Assembly (NCBI RefSeq): GCF_013416775.1
Contig: NZ_SZVI01000008.1
Location: 1 to 64,000, forward strand
From: Rhodoferax sp. BLA1
GTDB lineage: Bacteria; Pseudomonadota; Gammaproteobacteria; Burkholderiales; Burkholderiaceae_C
DNA length: 64,000 nucleotides
Direction: 5' to 3'
The translations under genes and the position numbers were made by a program. The notes below the pieces were generated by a model. That model had not been told where the DNA came from. It did not search any database and saw only the letters and a program-made list of their open reading frames with translations. Of this stretch, positions 17,955 to 26,061 are shown in pieces (positions within the stretch are counted from its first letter, which is position 1; each line of letters begins with the position of its first letter).

Positions 17955-17984
17955 AAAAAAACGGCCCCGAGAGGGCCGTTTTTC
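17955..17984 (+). terminator. Bidirectional rho-independent terminator
   Basis: AAAAACGGCCC, loop CGAGA, GGGCCGTTTTT. The stem is perfect with A/T tracts on both sides, so it can end both the MHS transporter mRNA and the converging tctCBA mRNA. Confidence 0.9.
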
Positions 17985-18002
17985 GTTGGCTGTGTTGAGG
18001 TG

Positions 18003-19499
18003 TCAACGCAAACGTTCGGTGTGCCACTTGAGCACCCGTGGCACTGTCAGGATCAACACAACCACCAGCAGGATCGACAGTGACATCGGGCGCTCAAGAA
18101 AGATCATTGCACTGCCCTCACCGATGGAGATCGCGTTGCGCATCTGGGCTTCTGCCAAGGGCCCCAGGATCATGCCCACCAACACCGGTGCGGTGGGGAA
18201 GTTGAAACGACGCATGACCAGCCCCAGAAGGCCAATGCCATAGAGCAAAAACAGATCAAAGGCACTTTGGCGCATGCCGTAGACCCCCACGGTGGCAAAA
18301 ATCATGATGCCCGCATACAGCTGCGGCTTGGGCACCTTGAGCAGTTTCACCCACAGGCCCACCAGCGGCAGGTTCAGCACCAGCAACATCACGTTGCCAA
18401 TGTAGAGTGAGGCAATCAGCGCCCAGACCAGCGTGGCCGAAGTGGTGAACAGCTGCGGGCCGGGCTGGATGCCATAGTTCTGAAACGCACCCAGCAAAAT
18501 CGCGGTGGTGTTGGAGGTGGGGATGCCCAAGGTCAGCAGCGGGATCATCGCCGCCGTCACCGTGGCATTGTTGGCCGCCTCGGGCCCCGCCACCCCTTCA
18601 ATCGCACCACGTGTGCCGAACTCCTTTTTGTGGGCACCTTTGGCCAGTTTTTTCTCAGCCGCGTAACTCAAAAAGGACGGTATCTCGGTGCCGCCCGCCG
18701 GAATACAACCAAAGGGTGCACCAATCGCGGTGCCACGTAACCAGGCTGGCAGCGATCGTTTCCAGTCGCTCAGCGTCATGCTGACACGGGTCAGGCGGTT
18801 TTCGGTGTCGATCACCCGGCCCTCAAACATCACCGCGTGCATGGCCTCGGCCACCGCAAACAGCCCCACGGCCACCAACACAATCTCGACCCCATCGAGC
18901 ATCTCGGGCACACCGGCGGTGTAACGCACCTGGCCGGTGATCTGGTCCATCCCGACCAGACCCAGCGCCAACCCAATAAACAACGCCGTCAAACCCCGCA
19001 CCGTGCTCTTGCCCAGCACCGCACTCACCGTGGTGAAAGCCAGCACCATCAGCATGAAGTATTCCGGCGGTCCAAGCTTGACCGCAAATTCGGCCACCAC
19101 CGGCGCAAACAGTGTCACCAGCACGGTGGCAATCGATCCCGCGACAAAAGAGCCAATCGCGGCCGTGGCCAGCGCGGCACCAGCGCGGCCACTTTTGGCC
19201 ATCTTGTTGCCTTCCATGGCCGTCACCATGGTGGCGGTTTCACCCGGTGTGTTGAGCAAAATCGAGGTGGTGGAGCCACCATACATGGCGCCGTAATAAA
19301 TGCCGGCAAAAAAGATCATCGAGGCGGTGGCCTCGACCTGGGTGGTGATCGGCAGCAGCATGGCCACGGCGGTGGCCGGCCCGATGCCAGGCAACACACC
19401 CACAGCGGTACCCAGCGCACAACCCACAAACGCCCACAACAGGTTTACCGGCGTGCCCGCCGTGGCAAAACCTTGTAACAACAAGTTCCAGACATCCAT
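18003..19499 (-). CDS. tctA: Tripartite tricarboxylate transporter, large membrane subunit TctA
   Basis: 498 residues, very hydrophobic, with the TctA family signature GALVPGIGPA-like region ([17 protein letters not shown]) and [20 protein letters not shown]. The conserved second half contains [15 protein letters not shown]. TctA is the translocating subunit of the TTT family, importing citrate or related carboxylates delivered by the periplasmic TctC. The start at 19499 ([11 protein letters not shown]) overlaps the tctB stop as TGATG; an ATG at 19508 is also possible. Third gene of the tctCBA operon. Confidence 0.94.
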   Translation of the reverse strand: MDVWNLLLQGFATAGTPVNLLWAFVGCALGTAVGVLPGIGPATAVAMLLPITTQVEATASMIFFAGIYYGAMYGGSTTSILLNTPGETATMVTAMEGNKMAKSGRAGAALATAAIGSFVAGSIATVLVTLFAPVVAEFAVKLGPPEYFMLMVLAFTTVSAVLGKSTVRGLTALFIGLALGLVGMDQITGQVRYTAGVPEMLDGVEIVLVAVGLFAVAEAMHAVMFEGRVIDTENRLTRVSMTLSDWKRSLPAWLRGTAIGAPFGCIPAGGTEIPSFLSYAAEKKLAKGAHKKEFGTRGAIEGVAGPEAANNATVTAAMIPLLTLGIPTSNTTAILLGAFQNYGIQPGPQLFTTSATLVWALIASLYIGNVMLLVLNLPLVGLWVKLLKVPKPQLYAGIMIFATVGVYGMRQSAFDLFLLYGIGLLGLVMRRFNFPTAPVLVGMILGPLAEAQMRNAISIGEGSAMIFLERPMSLSILLVVVLILTVPRVLKWHTERLR

Positions 19500-20017
19500 C
19501 ACAACCATCCTGTTTGGGTCAGACCAGGCAGGTTGATGCCCAGAAATTTGGTAAACGCCCAATAGACAGGCGCAGCAATCAGCAGGCCAAGCAACACGTC
19601 CACGGACAAAGACACCCGCCAGGCCACCGGCTGGCCCTGCGCCAAGCGCATGCCACGCGCAGCCAGCACAAAACACAGGGCACAACTGGCAATAAAACCG
19701 ATGGTGGTGATCAGCGCAGCATTGAGTAACAAACCTGCAGACAGCCAGACAAAACCGACCCAGTCGGGGTGGTCCCCCGAGTGGTCATCCATGTGCTGAA
19801 AACCACCCCGGCCAGCCTTGTAAACCAGGCGAACACCACACAACAGCAAGGCCAGCGTCACCACCCAGGGCAAAAAATTGGGGCCGACCCCGGCATACCC
19901 GGACTGAGACGGAATGCTGTAGGCACCCAGGCCCAGGCCCAGCGCCAACAGCAGCACACCCAGGCCCACCAGCAATTGCAAACGTGGCGAATGCTTCGCC
20001 GGTGCGTGTTGACGCAT
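19499..20017 (-). CDS. tctB: Tripartite tricarboxylate transporter, small membrane subunit TctB
   Basis: 172 residues with about four membrane helices, and the typical TctB opening hydrophobic helix followed by PSQSGYAGVGPNFLPWVV. It assembles with TctA in the inner membrane. AGGAGG lies four bases before the ATG. It is 16 bp after tctC and overlaps tctA. Sequence conservation in TctB is low, so the call rests partly on the operon order C-B-A. Confidence 0.92.
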   Translation of the reverse strand: MRQHAPAKHSPRLQLLVGLGVLLLALGLGLGAYSIPSQSGYAGVGPNFLPWVVTLALLLCGVRLVYKAGRGGFQHMDDHSGDHPDWVGFVWLSAGLLLNAALITTIGFIASCALCFVLAARGMRLAQGQPVAWRVSLSVDVLLGLLIAAPVYWAFTKFLGINLPGLTQTGWL

Positions 20018-20033
20018 GCTGCCTCCTGTGCGG

Positions 20034-20993
20034 TCAGATCATGCCGGACTTGACCATGGTCGCCCGCAGGGACGCAAAGTCATCGTCGACAAATTTCTCA
20101 AAAGCCTCACCCGCCAACACCGCGGGGGTCCAGGCGTTTTTCTCGAGCGCTTCGGCCCAGGCCTTGGATTGGGTGGCCTTGAGCACCATCTCGGTCAGTG
20201 TCTTGCGTTGCGCCGGGGAGATGCCCGGGGCACCATACACACCGCGCCAGTTACCAATTTCAACATCTACACCCTGCTCTTTCAAAGTGGGCACATTGAT
20301 GCCTTTGATACGGGTGCCGGATGTCACCCCGATGGCGCGCATCTTGCCGGACTCGATGTAAGGCGCAAATTCGCTGTAGCCGCTGCCACCAATCGTCACA
20401 TTGCCACCCAGAATGGCAGCGGTGGCCTCACCACCACCCCGGAAAGCCACGTAATTGATCTTGGCTGGGTCGACACCCACCGCGCGGGCAATCATGGCCG
20501 CAGCGATGTGTTCGGTGGCACCACGGGAACCACCACCCCACTTGATACTGCCGGGGTCTTTCTTGAGCTGCTCAACCACCTCGGCCAGGGTTTTGAAAGG
20601 GGAATTGGCGGGCAACACAAACACGTTGTATTCGCTGGTCAGGCGAGCAATCGGGGTGGCGGCGGTGATGGACACCGGTGGTTTGCCGGTGATGATCCCG
20701 CCCAACATCACCGCACCCATCACCATCAGGGCATTGGGGTCACCCTTGCTGGCGTTGACAAACTGGGCCAGACCGAGGGCACCGGCAGCCCCCCCTTTGT
20801 TCTCATAGACCACGGTGTCGGCCACCTTGGCGTCCATCAGGGCTTTGCCCAAAGCACGACCGGTGGTGTCCCAGCCACCGCCCGGGTTGGCGGGCAGCAT
20901 CATCTTGATACTGGAGGCCGCCAGGGCCGAGAGTGGCAGGCTGCTGCTGGCAGCCAGAACCGCCAAAGACTTGAGGAAGGTATCGCGACGCAT
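20034..20993 (-). CDS. tctC: Bug-type periplasmic solute-binding protein TctC
   Basis: 319 residues. A signal peptide (MRRDTFLKSLAVLAASSSLP, cleavage near SALA-A) is followed by the Bug/TctC fold marks: PANPGGGWDTTGR, YENKGGAAG and the GGGSRGATEH ligand loop. It binds a carboxylate in the periplasm and delivers it to TctAB. AGGAG precedes the ATG at 20993. First gene of the operon, divergent from the methyltransferase and near TctDE-like regulators that probably control it. Confidence 0.95.
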   Translation of the reverse strand: MRRDTFLKSLAVLAASSSLPLSALAASSIKMMLPANPGGGWDTTGRALGKALMDAKVADTVVYENKGGAAGALGLAQFVNASKGDPNALMVMGAVMLGGIITGKPPVSITAATPIARLTSEYNVFVLPANSPFKTLAEVVEQLKKDPGSIKWGGGSRGATEHIAAAMIARAVGVDPAKINYVAFRGGGEATAAILGGNVTIGGSGYSEFAPYIESGKMRAIGVTSGTRIKGINVPTLKEQGVDVEIGNWRGVYGAPGISPAQRKTLTEMVLKATQSKAWAEALEKNAWTPAVLAGEAFEKFVDDDFASLRATMVKSGMI

Positions 20994-21151
20994 CAGATTC
21001 TCCTAGGGGTTGAGACAGGGCCTGATGATGCGTGGACAGCCTGTCAAACACCTGTCCTGTGGCACTAGGGAAAATACCGAGCCAGGTGAAGCGTCTGCTC
21101 GGGCCCGGCCATCTGTTACAACCCTGCCATTCACTTGTTGAGCCCATACCC

Positions 21152-22393
21152 ATGCCAGATACCCTTCCCCTCACCCTGCCTGACACCCTCAGTGCAGACA
21201 CACTCATCCATTGGCAAGAAGCCGGTCAGGCCCGCAGCGCCCGCTGGCGCTCAGAACGCGGAGCCGCCGCACCACGCAAAGTGGTTCTGGCGGACGACAC
21301 CCTCACCGCCGACAGCGCCTACAGGTTGGCCTGTGCAGGCAACGCTTTGCTCTGGCGGGGCGACTTCCAGAACGCCCGCCAACTGTTGCAAGCCCTGGCA
21401 CGCCGGGCCGACCAGGTGCCCAAACGCAAACGCAAAAAGGCCGAGGCACCTGTTGCCGCCGCCGAGGCCTTCCACCAGCATCGGCTGGCGCAGTCACAAC
21501 GCGCGCGCACCCTGGGCATGATCCTGATCGAGTTCAACGCCGACTACAGCATCCCACTGCGTCGTGCACCCGATGTCAAAGCCGCCTGCACCGAAGCCTG
21601 GGGTGAGCCATTGGTCACCAGCGATGCTTCTGCAGCAACGTCGGTCGCATCCCTGCGTGAGCTGCTGGGCATCACCAGCGCTTTTGAGTGGCAGCGTGTG
21701 GGTGTCGAGATTGCTGCACTTGGTGAGCCACCCAACAACCGCATCCACCCGCATTACGGGGTGTTCTCGCCGGTGCGTGGTGAATACATCCAATTGGTGG
21801 CCACGGCCCACCTGCCCAAACCTGCCAAAGGCCAGGACAGCCTGACGGCCTTTGACATCGGCACCGGCACCGGTGTGCTGGCAGCGGTGCTGGCTCGCCG
21901 TGGCGTGCAGCACATCGTTGGCACCGACATGGACGCGCGGGCCCTGGCCTGTGCCCGTGCCAATGTGACCCAGCTTGGTCTGCAAGACCAGATCCGTGTG
22001 ATCCAGGCTGACCTGTTTCCCCCAGGTCGCGCCTCGCTGGTGGTGTGTAACCCCCCCTGGTTGCCAGCCCGACCCGGCTCTGCGCTGGAGCGTGCGGTGT
22101 ACGACGAAGGCGGCCAGATGTTGAGCGGCTTTCTGGCCGGTTTGTCGGCCCACCTGGAACCCAAAGGGGAAGGCTGGTTGATTTTGTCCAACCTGGCCGA
22201 ACACCTGGGCTTGCGCTCGCGCGAGGCGCTGCTGGCACTGTTTGAGCAGCACGGCCTGCGCGTCATCAGCCGCATCGACGCCAAACCGCTGCACCCCAAA
22301 GCCAGCGATGCCAGCGACCCGCTGCACCAGGCCCGCGCCAAGGAAGTCACCTCACTCTGGCGGCTGGCGGTGGTAACCAGCAGCACACTCTGA
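21152..22393 (+). CDS. Class I SAM-dependent methyltransferase (HemK/PrmB-like core)
   Basis: 413 residues. The C-terminal half holds the SAM fold: AFDIGTGTGVLAAVLARRG (motif I), GTDMDARAL (motif II) and VCNPPWLPA (motif IV). NPPW in place of NPPY suggests methylation of an amide or exocyclic amine, but the substrate is unknown. The N-terminal 180 residues include a basic KRKRKK stretch and no family that I recognise. The start at 21152 (MPDTLPL) was chosen; an upstream frame to 21032 overlaps the promoter region of tctC. It sits between divergent tctCBA and the TctDE-like pair. Confidence 0.82.
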   Translation: MPDTLPLTLPDTLSADTLIHWQEAGQARSARWRSERGAAAPRKVVLADDTLTADSAYRLACAGNALLWRGDFQNARQLLQALARRADQVPKRKRKKAEAPVAAAEAFHQHRLAQSQRARTLGMILIEFNADYSIPLRRAPDVKAACTEAWGEPLVTSDASAATSVASLRELLGITSAFEWQRVGVEIAALGEPPNNRIHPHYGVFSPVRGEYIQLVATAHLPKPAKGQDSLTAFDIGTGTGVLAAVLARRGVQHIVGTDMDARALACARANVTQLGLQDQIRVIQADLFPPGRASLVVCNPPWLPARPGSALERAVYDEGGQMLSGFLAGLSAHLEPKGEGWLILSNLAEHLGLRSREALLALFEQHGLRVISRIDAKPLHPKASDASDPLHQARAKEVTSLWRLAVVTSSTL

Positions 22394-22408
22394 AGGACCC
22401 GGTCAACT

Positions 22409-23089
22409 GTGAAACTGCTGCTGATCGAAGACGACGAGGCCCTGCACACGGCGCTCACACGCAGCCTGACGCGTCTGGGCTGGCAGGTCGAGGTCTGCCA
22501 CGATGGACGTGCCGCACTGGGCCACTGGCGCAGCAGCCAGCCCGATGTGGTGATGCTGGACCTGAGCCTGCCGGTGCGCGACGGCCTGCACATCCTGGGC
22601 CAGGCGCGTGACGAGGGCCTGGCCACCCCAGTGCTGATCCTCACCGCACGTGGGACCGTGGGCGACCGCATTGCCGGCCTGAACGCCGGTGCCGACGACT
22701 ACCTGCCCAAACCCTTTGACCTTGACGAGCTCGAAGCGCGCTTGCGTGCGCTGCACCGCAGGCGTTCAGAAAACTACGAGAAAACGACCTCTAGCCCTTA
22801 TGGAAAAAGCGCACTCAGCTATGACAAAGAGAGCGGTGCAATCTACCATGCAGGCCAAGTGCTGGAGCTGGCACCACGTGAGTTGAGTTTTTTAAAAACC
22901 TTGCTGGCGCGCCCCGGCCAAGCGGTGTCCAAAGAGCGGCTGTTTGAGGTTGTGTTTCCGGGCCAGACCGAGGTGCAGTTTGAAGCGATCGAGGTGGTGG
23001 CCTACCGACTGCGCAAAAAATTGCAAAGCACTGGCGCCACACTGACCACCCTGCGTGGCTTGGGTTACCTGCTGAAACTGCCAGCATGA
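22409..23089 (+). CDS. tctD: OmpR-family response regulator, TctD-like
   Basis: 226 residues. Receiver with EDD at 7-9, acceptor Asp51 (VVMLDLSLPVRDG) and Lys in YLPKPFDL; the winged-helix domain ends in TLRGLGYLLKLPA. GTG start with AAGGA some 11 bases upstream. The linker between domains (about residues 124-142) is encoded by a copy of the palindromic repeat, giving an unusual insert SSPYGKSALSYDK. The overlap with the kinase gene (ATGA) and proximity to tctCBA support a role in carboxylate-dependent control of the transporter. Confidence 0.88.
   Translation: MKLLLIEDDEALHTALTRSLTRLGWQVEVCHDGRAALGHWRSSQPDVVMLDLSLPVRDGLHILGQARDEGLATPVLILTARGTVGDRIAGLNAGADDYLPKPFDLDELEARLRALHRRRSENYEKTTSSPYGKSALSYDKESGAIYHAGQVLELAPRELSFLKTLLARPGQAVSKERLFEVVFPGQTEVQFEAIEVVAYRLRKKLQSTGATLTTLRGLGYLLKLPA
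22781..22826 (+). repeat. AGCCCTTAT palindromic repeat, copy D (inside tctD-like gene)
   Basis: CCTCTAGCCCTTATGGAAAA then AGCGCACTCAGCTATGA. It falls exactly in the interdomain linker of the response regulator, in a reading frame (SPYGKS) different from that of most other coding copies. Confidence 0.85.
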
Positions 23090-24540
23090 GCACCCAGGCC
23101 TTGGCGACACCCCGCAAGCTGTCGCTGCGCAGCTACCTGATGTTGGGCATCTTGGTGCCCGTGGTGCTGTTCATTGTGCTCGACACCGTGGTGCTCTACA
23201 GCCAGGCGCTGGAGGCTGTCAACACCGCCTACGACCGCACCCTGCTGGCCTCGGCCAAGTCGATTGGGGAGCGCATCAGCGCCAGCGGCGAGGCCGAGGA
23301 GGCCCAGCTCAGCGCGGCCGTGCCCTACGCGGCACTGGAAGTGTTCGAAGCCGACAACCGCAGCCGCATGATGTACCGCATCTCCAACACCCAGGGGGAG
23401 CTGATCGACGGTTTTGCCGACCTGCGCGCCTGGCACGGCAGCCTGCCTCAACACGGTCCCTATGCGGCGCTGGTCGATTTTTACAACGATGTCTACCGGG
23501 GCGACCCGGTCCGGGTGGCGGTGCTGCTACAGCCGGTGGCGGTGCAAAACGCCCGCGTCATGGCGGTGGTGCAGGTGGCCGAAACCCTGGAGCTGCGCCG
23601 CACGCTGGCGCGCCAGATCCTGATCAACACCTTGCTGCGCCAGTTGGCGCTGGTGTCGGTGATTGCGCTGGTGGTGTTTGTCGTGGTGCAACGTGCCACC
23701 AAACCGGTACGCCAGCTCAGCGAGCAGTTGCGCCAACGCCGGGTGGACGACCTGACCCCCTTGCAGGTGGCCGACGCACCCACCGAGCTGCTGCCGCTGA
23801 TGGACGCCACCAACACCACCATGAGCCGCCTCAAAGACCTGCTGGACAACCAGAAACGTTTTGTGCGCGACACCGCGCACCAGCTGCGCACCCCGCTGGC
23901 GGTGCTCAAGGTACAGGTGCAGTCGGCGCTGCGCGGCGATGTGGAGCACCAGCAGGCGCTGCAGGAGATCAGCCACACCGTGCAACGCGCCACTGTGCTG
24001 GCCAACCAGATGTTGTCGCTGGCCAAGGTGGCCCAACTCGCGCAGGAGCGATCTGACCCCGGCCCAAGCCTGGACTGGGCGCTGGTGCTGCGCGAGGTGG
24101 CGCTGGACCTGTCCCCGCTGATTGCCGAACAGGAACTCGACTTTGACATCCAGACCACCCACGCCAACATCCAGACCCACGACTGGATGCTGCGTGAACT
24201 CACGCGCAACCTGCTGCACAACGCCATCCGTTACAGCCCGCGCGGCGGCCGCCTGCACCTGCGCCTGACACGCGATCGCCGCTGGGCCACCCTGGTCATT
24301 GCCGACAGCGGACCAGGCATTTCGGACGAACTGCGCAAGCGCCTGTTCCAGCCGTTTTCGGCCGGCCAGGCCAGCAGCGGCTCGGGCCTGGGGTTGGCGA
24401 TCTGCCTGGAAATCACCCGCACCCTGGGTGGCCACATCGAGCTGGTCAACCGAGAAACCCAGGGCCAGCGCGACGGGCTCGACACCATCGCCCGGCTGCC
24501 GCTGGCGGCCAGCACGTCCGCCAGCCAACAGCTAAACTGA
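23086..24540 (+). CDS. tctE: Membrane histidine kinase, TctE-like
   Basis: 484 residues. Membrane helices lie at about 17-38 and 184-202, enclosing a periplasmic 2CSK_N-type sensor domain (AYDRTLLASAKSIGERI). The kinase core has His265 in RFVRDTAHQLRTPL, N box LTRNLLHNAIRYSP, and G boxes IADSGPGI and GSGLGLAI. It overlaps the regulator gene by four bases. Together they form the TctD/TctE type of pair known to switch on tctCBA in response to citrate or related acids. Here the transporter lies on the opposite strand beyond one methyltransferase gene. Confidence 0.88.
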   Translation: MSTQALATPRKLSLRSYLMLGILVPVVLFIVLDTVVLYSQALEAVNTAYDRTLLASAKSIGERISASGEAEEAQLSAAVPYAALEVFEADNRSRMMYRISNTQGELIDGFADLRAWHGSLPQHGPYAALVDFYNDVYRGDPVRVAVLLQPVAVQNARVMAVVQVAETLELRRTLARQILINTLLRQLALVSVIALVVFVVVQRATKPVRQLSEQLRQRRVDDLTPLQVADAPTELLPLMDATNTTMSRLKDLLDNQKRFVRDTAHQLRTPLAVLKVQVQSALRGDVEHQQALQEISHTVQRATVLANQMLSLAKVAQLAQERSDPGPSLDWALVLREVALDLSPLIAEQELDFDIQTTHANIQTHDWMLRELTRNLLHNAIRYSPRGGRLHLRLTRDRRWATLVIADSGPGISDELRKRLFQPFSAGQASSGSGLGLAICLEITRTLGGHIELVNRETQGQRDGLDTIARLPLAASTSASQQLN

Positions 24541-24563
24541 AACAAACACCCAGGAGCTCCACC

Positions 24564-25199
24564 ATGTTGCGCAACACCCAGACACCCGGCTTTTTGTGTC
24601 GCCCATCGGTCACCCCGTGCTTGCTGGCTGGCGCCACGCTGTGTATGGGCCTGCTCGCTGGCCCGGGCGCCATGGCACAAGCCAGCCCGGCCACCCCCGC
24701 TGCTTCCGGGACCAGCCCAGCCGCCTGCCCGGCCATCCTGAACCACAGCTTCAACCGGCTGCAGGACGAAGCCCCGCAGAACCTGTGCCAATACGCGGGC
24801 AAGGTGGTGCTGGTGGTCAACACCGCGAGTTACTGCGGCTTCACCGGCCAGTACGAGGGGCTGGAGGCGCTCTACGCCAAGTACCAGGCCAAAGGGCTGG
24901 TGGTGCTGGGCTTCCCGTCCAACGACTTTGGCCAGCAGGAGCCCGACTCCAACAAACAGATTGCCGACTTCTGCTTCAACACCTACGGCGTCAAGTTCCC
25001 GATGTTTTCCAAATCCGTGGTATCGGGCGCAGGCCGCAACCCCTTGTTTGCTCAGCTGGCGCAAGCCACCGGCACCGCCCCCAAATGGAATTTCTACAAG
25101 TACCTGATTGACCGCAACGGAAAGGTGATAGACAGCTACAGCAGCCTGACCGGCCCGACCAGCCGCAGCCTGATTGCCGACATCGAGCGCGCACTCTGA
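24564..25199 (+). CDS. Periplasmic glutathione peroxidase-family protein (Cys type)
   Basis: 211 residues. The N-terminal 39 residues look like a signal peptide ending AMAQA. The thioredoxin-fold peroxidase follows, with catalytic Cys91 (NTASYCGFTGQYEGL), the Gln motif FPSNDFGQQEP and the Trp motif WNFYKYLID. A normal Cys codon stands at the active site, not selenocysteine. It reduces hydroperoxides, in bacteria usually with thioredoxin-like donors. AGGAG is upstream of the ATG. It follows the kinase gene by 23 bp and could be in the same transcript. Confidence 0.9.
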   Translation: MLRNTQTPGFLCRPSVTPCLLAGATLCMGLLAGPGAMAQASPATPAASGTSPAACPAILNHSFNRLQDEAPQNLCQYAGKVVLVVNTASYCGFTGQYEGLEALYAKYQAKGLVVLGFPSNDFGQQEPDSNKQIADFCFNTYGVKFPMFSKSVVSGAGRNPLFAQLAQATGTAPKWNFYKYLIDRNGKVIDSYSSLTGPTSRSLIADIERAL

Positions 25200-25222
25200 G
25201 CCGACACAACAGCAGCTGACAC

Positions 25223-25639
25223 ATGGACAAATTGCGCATCGACAAATGGCTCTGGGCCGCCCGCTTCTACAAAACCCGCAGCCTGGCCTGCGATGAAATC
25301 GACAAGGGCCGGGTTCAAGTCAACGGCGCCACAGTCAAGCCCGCACGTGAGGTCAAGGCTGGCGACAGCGTGCAACTGCGCAATGGTGTCATCACCCGCA
25401 CGGTGACCGTGCTGGGTGTGAGTGACAAACGCGGCCCGGCGCCGCAGGCCGCTCTGCTCTACCAGGAAACAGAGGCCTCGGTCCAACAGCGCCAGCAGGC
25501 CGCCGAACAACGCCGCCTGGCACCCGAACCGGCGCTGACCCTGACCCAAGGCCGCCCCACCAAACGCGACCGCCGCGACGCCGACAAATTGCGCGGCGAC
25601 GCCTGGGGTGACCGCTGGAGTGCGTCGCTGGAGCGGTGA
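25223..25639 (+). CDS. hslR: Heat-shock protein 15 / S4-domain RNA-binding protein
   Basis: 138 residues. The N-terminal S4 domain (KLRIDKWLWAARFYKTRSLA, GRVQVNG, KPAREVKAGD) is typical of HslR, which binds stalled 50S subunits carrying nascent chains. The C-terminal third is a charged Arg/Asp/Gln tail (TKRDRRDADKLRGDAWG). It follows the peroxidase by 23 bp. Confidence 0.9.
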   Translation: MDKLRIDKWLWAARFYKTRSLACDEIDKGRVQVNGATVKPAREVKAGDSVQLRNGVITRTVTVLGVSDKRGPAPQAALLYQETEASVQQRQQAAEQRRLAPEPALTLTQGRPTKRDRRDADKLRGDAWGDRWSASLER

Positions 25640-25680
25640 TTGCCAACGTGGTTCAAAGATCAGCTGGCTAAGGTAATGGG

Positions 25681-25754
25681 CCATATGGGGTCAGGCAGAG
25701 GGCCTCATACGCGCTGCGCTTTGCGAAATCGGCCCCCTGCCCGACCCCACATGG
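25681..25754 (-). repeat. Conserved-loop hairpin element, copy 1
   Basis: A 24-nt 5' arm (25681-25704), 26-nt loop (25705-25730, containing GCGCTGCGCTTTGCG) and 24-nt 3' arm (25731-25754). On the reverse-strand RNA the stem is fully paired across 24 positions with three G-U wobbles; on the forward strand the same three positions are A-C mismatches. The loop is identical to that of copy 2, but the stem sequence is different. Confidence 0.8.
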
Positions 25755-25827
25755 CCTGAGACTGGTTTGGTTCTCGACGCATGACCTGGCCCCGGCCCTT
25801 GAAAGTCGGCGTATCAAAACGCTTGCC

Positions 25828-25907
25828 GCAGTGGGTGGGGTGTTGGGGACCACCGATTTCGCAAAGCGCAGCGCGTATGAGGTGGGCCCCAATACCCCAC
25901 CCGCTGC
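25828..25907 (+). repeat. Conserved-loop hairpin element, copy 2
   Basis: A 27-nt 5' arm (25828-25854), 26-nt loop (25855-25880) and 27-nt 3' arm (25881-25907). On the forward-strand RNA the stem pairs throughout except for one A-G mismatch, with two G-U wobbles. With copy 1 it forms a perfect 30-bp inverted repeat (25703-25732 against 25853-25882). The orientation is opposite to copy 1. Confidence 0.8.
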
Positions 25908-25941
25908 CACCACCGACCTGAAACAACAGGCCCATCAAAGC

Positions 25942-25975
25942 AAAAACCCGCAAAGGTCAGCCAATGCGGGTTTTT
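25942..25975 (+). terminator. Bidirectional rho-independent terminator
   Basis: AAAAACCCGCA, 12-base loop, TGCGGGTTTTT. Perfect 11-bp stem with A/T tracts on both sides, placed between the converging hslR and acs genes. Confidence 0.88.
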
Positions 25976-26009
25976 CATGGCGGCTGGCTCTGCACCAGCC
26001 TTATAGATC

Positions 26010-26061
26010 AAAACAGCCTCTAGCCCTTATTCAAAAAGGGCCAGTAGCTATGGTTTTGATC
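26010..26061 (+). repeat. AGCCCTTAT palindromic repeat, copy E
   Basis: The best full-length copy: AACAGCCTCTAGCCCTTAT, then TCAAAAAGGGCCAGTAGCTA, then TGGTTTTGATCAG. It abuts the acs stop codon (reverse TGA at 26060-26062). Confidence 0.92.

Larger units (their letters stand above)
25640..26059. other. 420-bp intergenic region rich in hairpins
   Basis: Between hslR (+) and acs (-). No gene. It contains two conserved-loop hairpins (25681-25754 and 25828-25907), a perfect rho-independent terminator (25942-25975) and repeat copy E (26010-26061). Confidence 0.8.

Noticed and set aside
24564..25199. Selenocysteine at the glutathione peroxidase active site
   Set aside because: The active-site codon is TGC (Cys91); no in-frame TGA is present.
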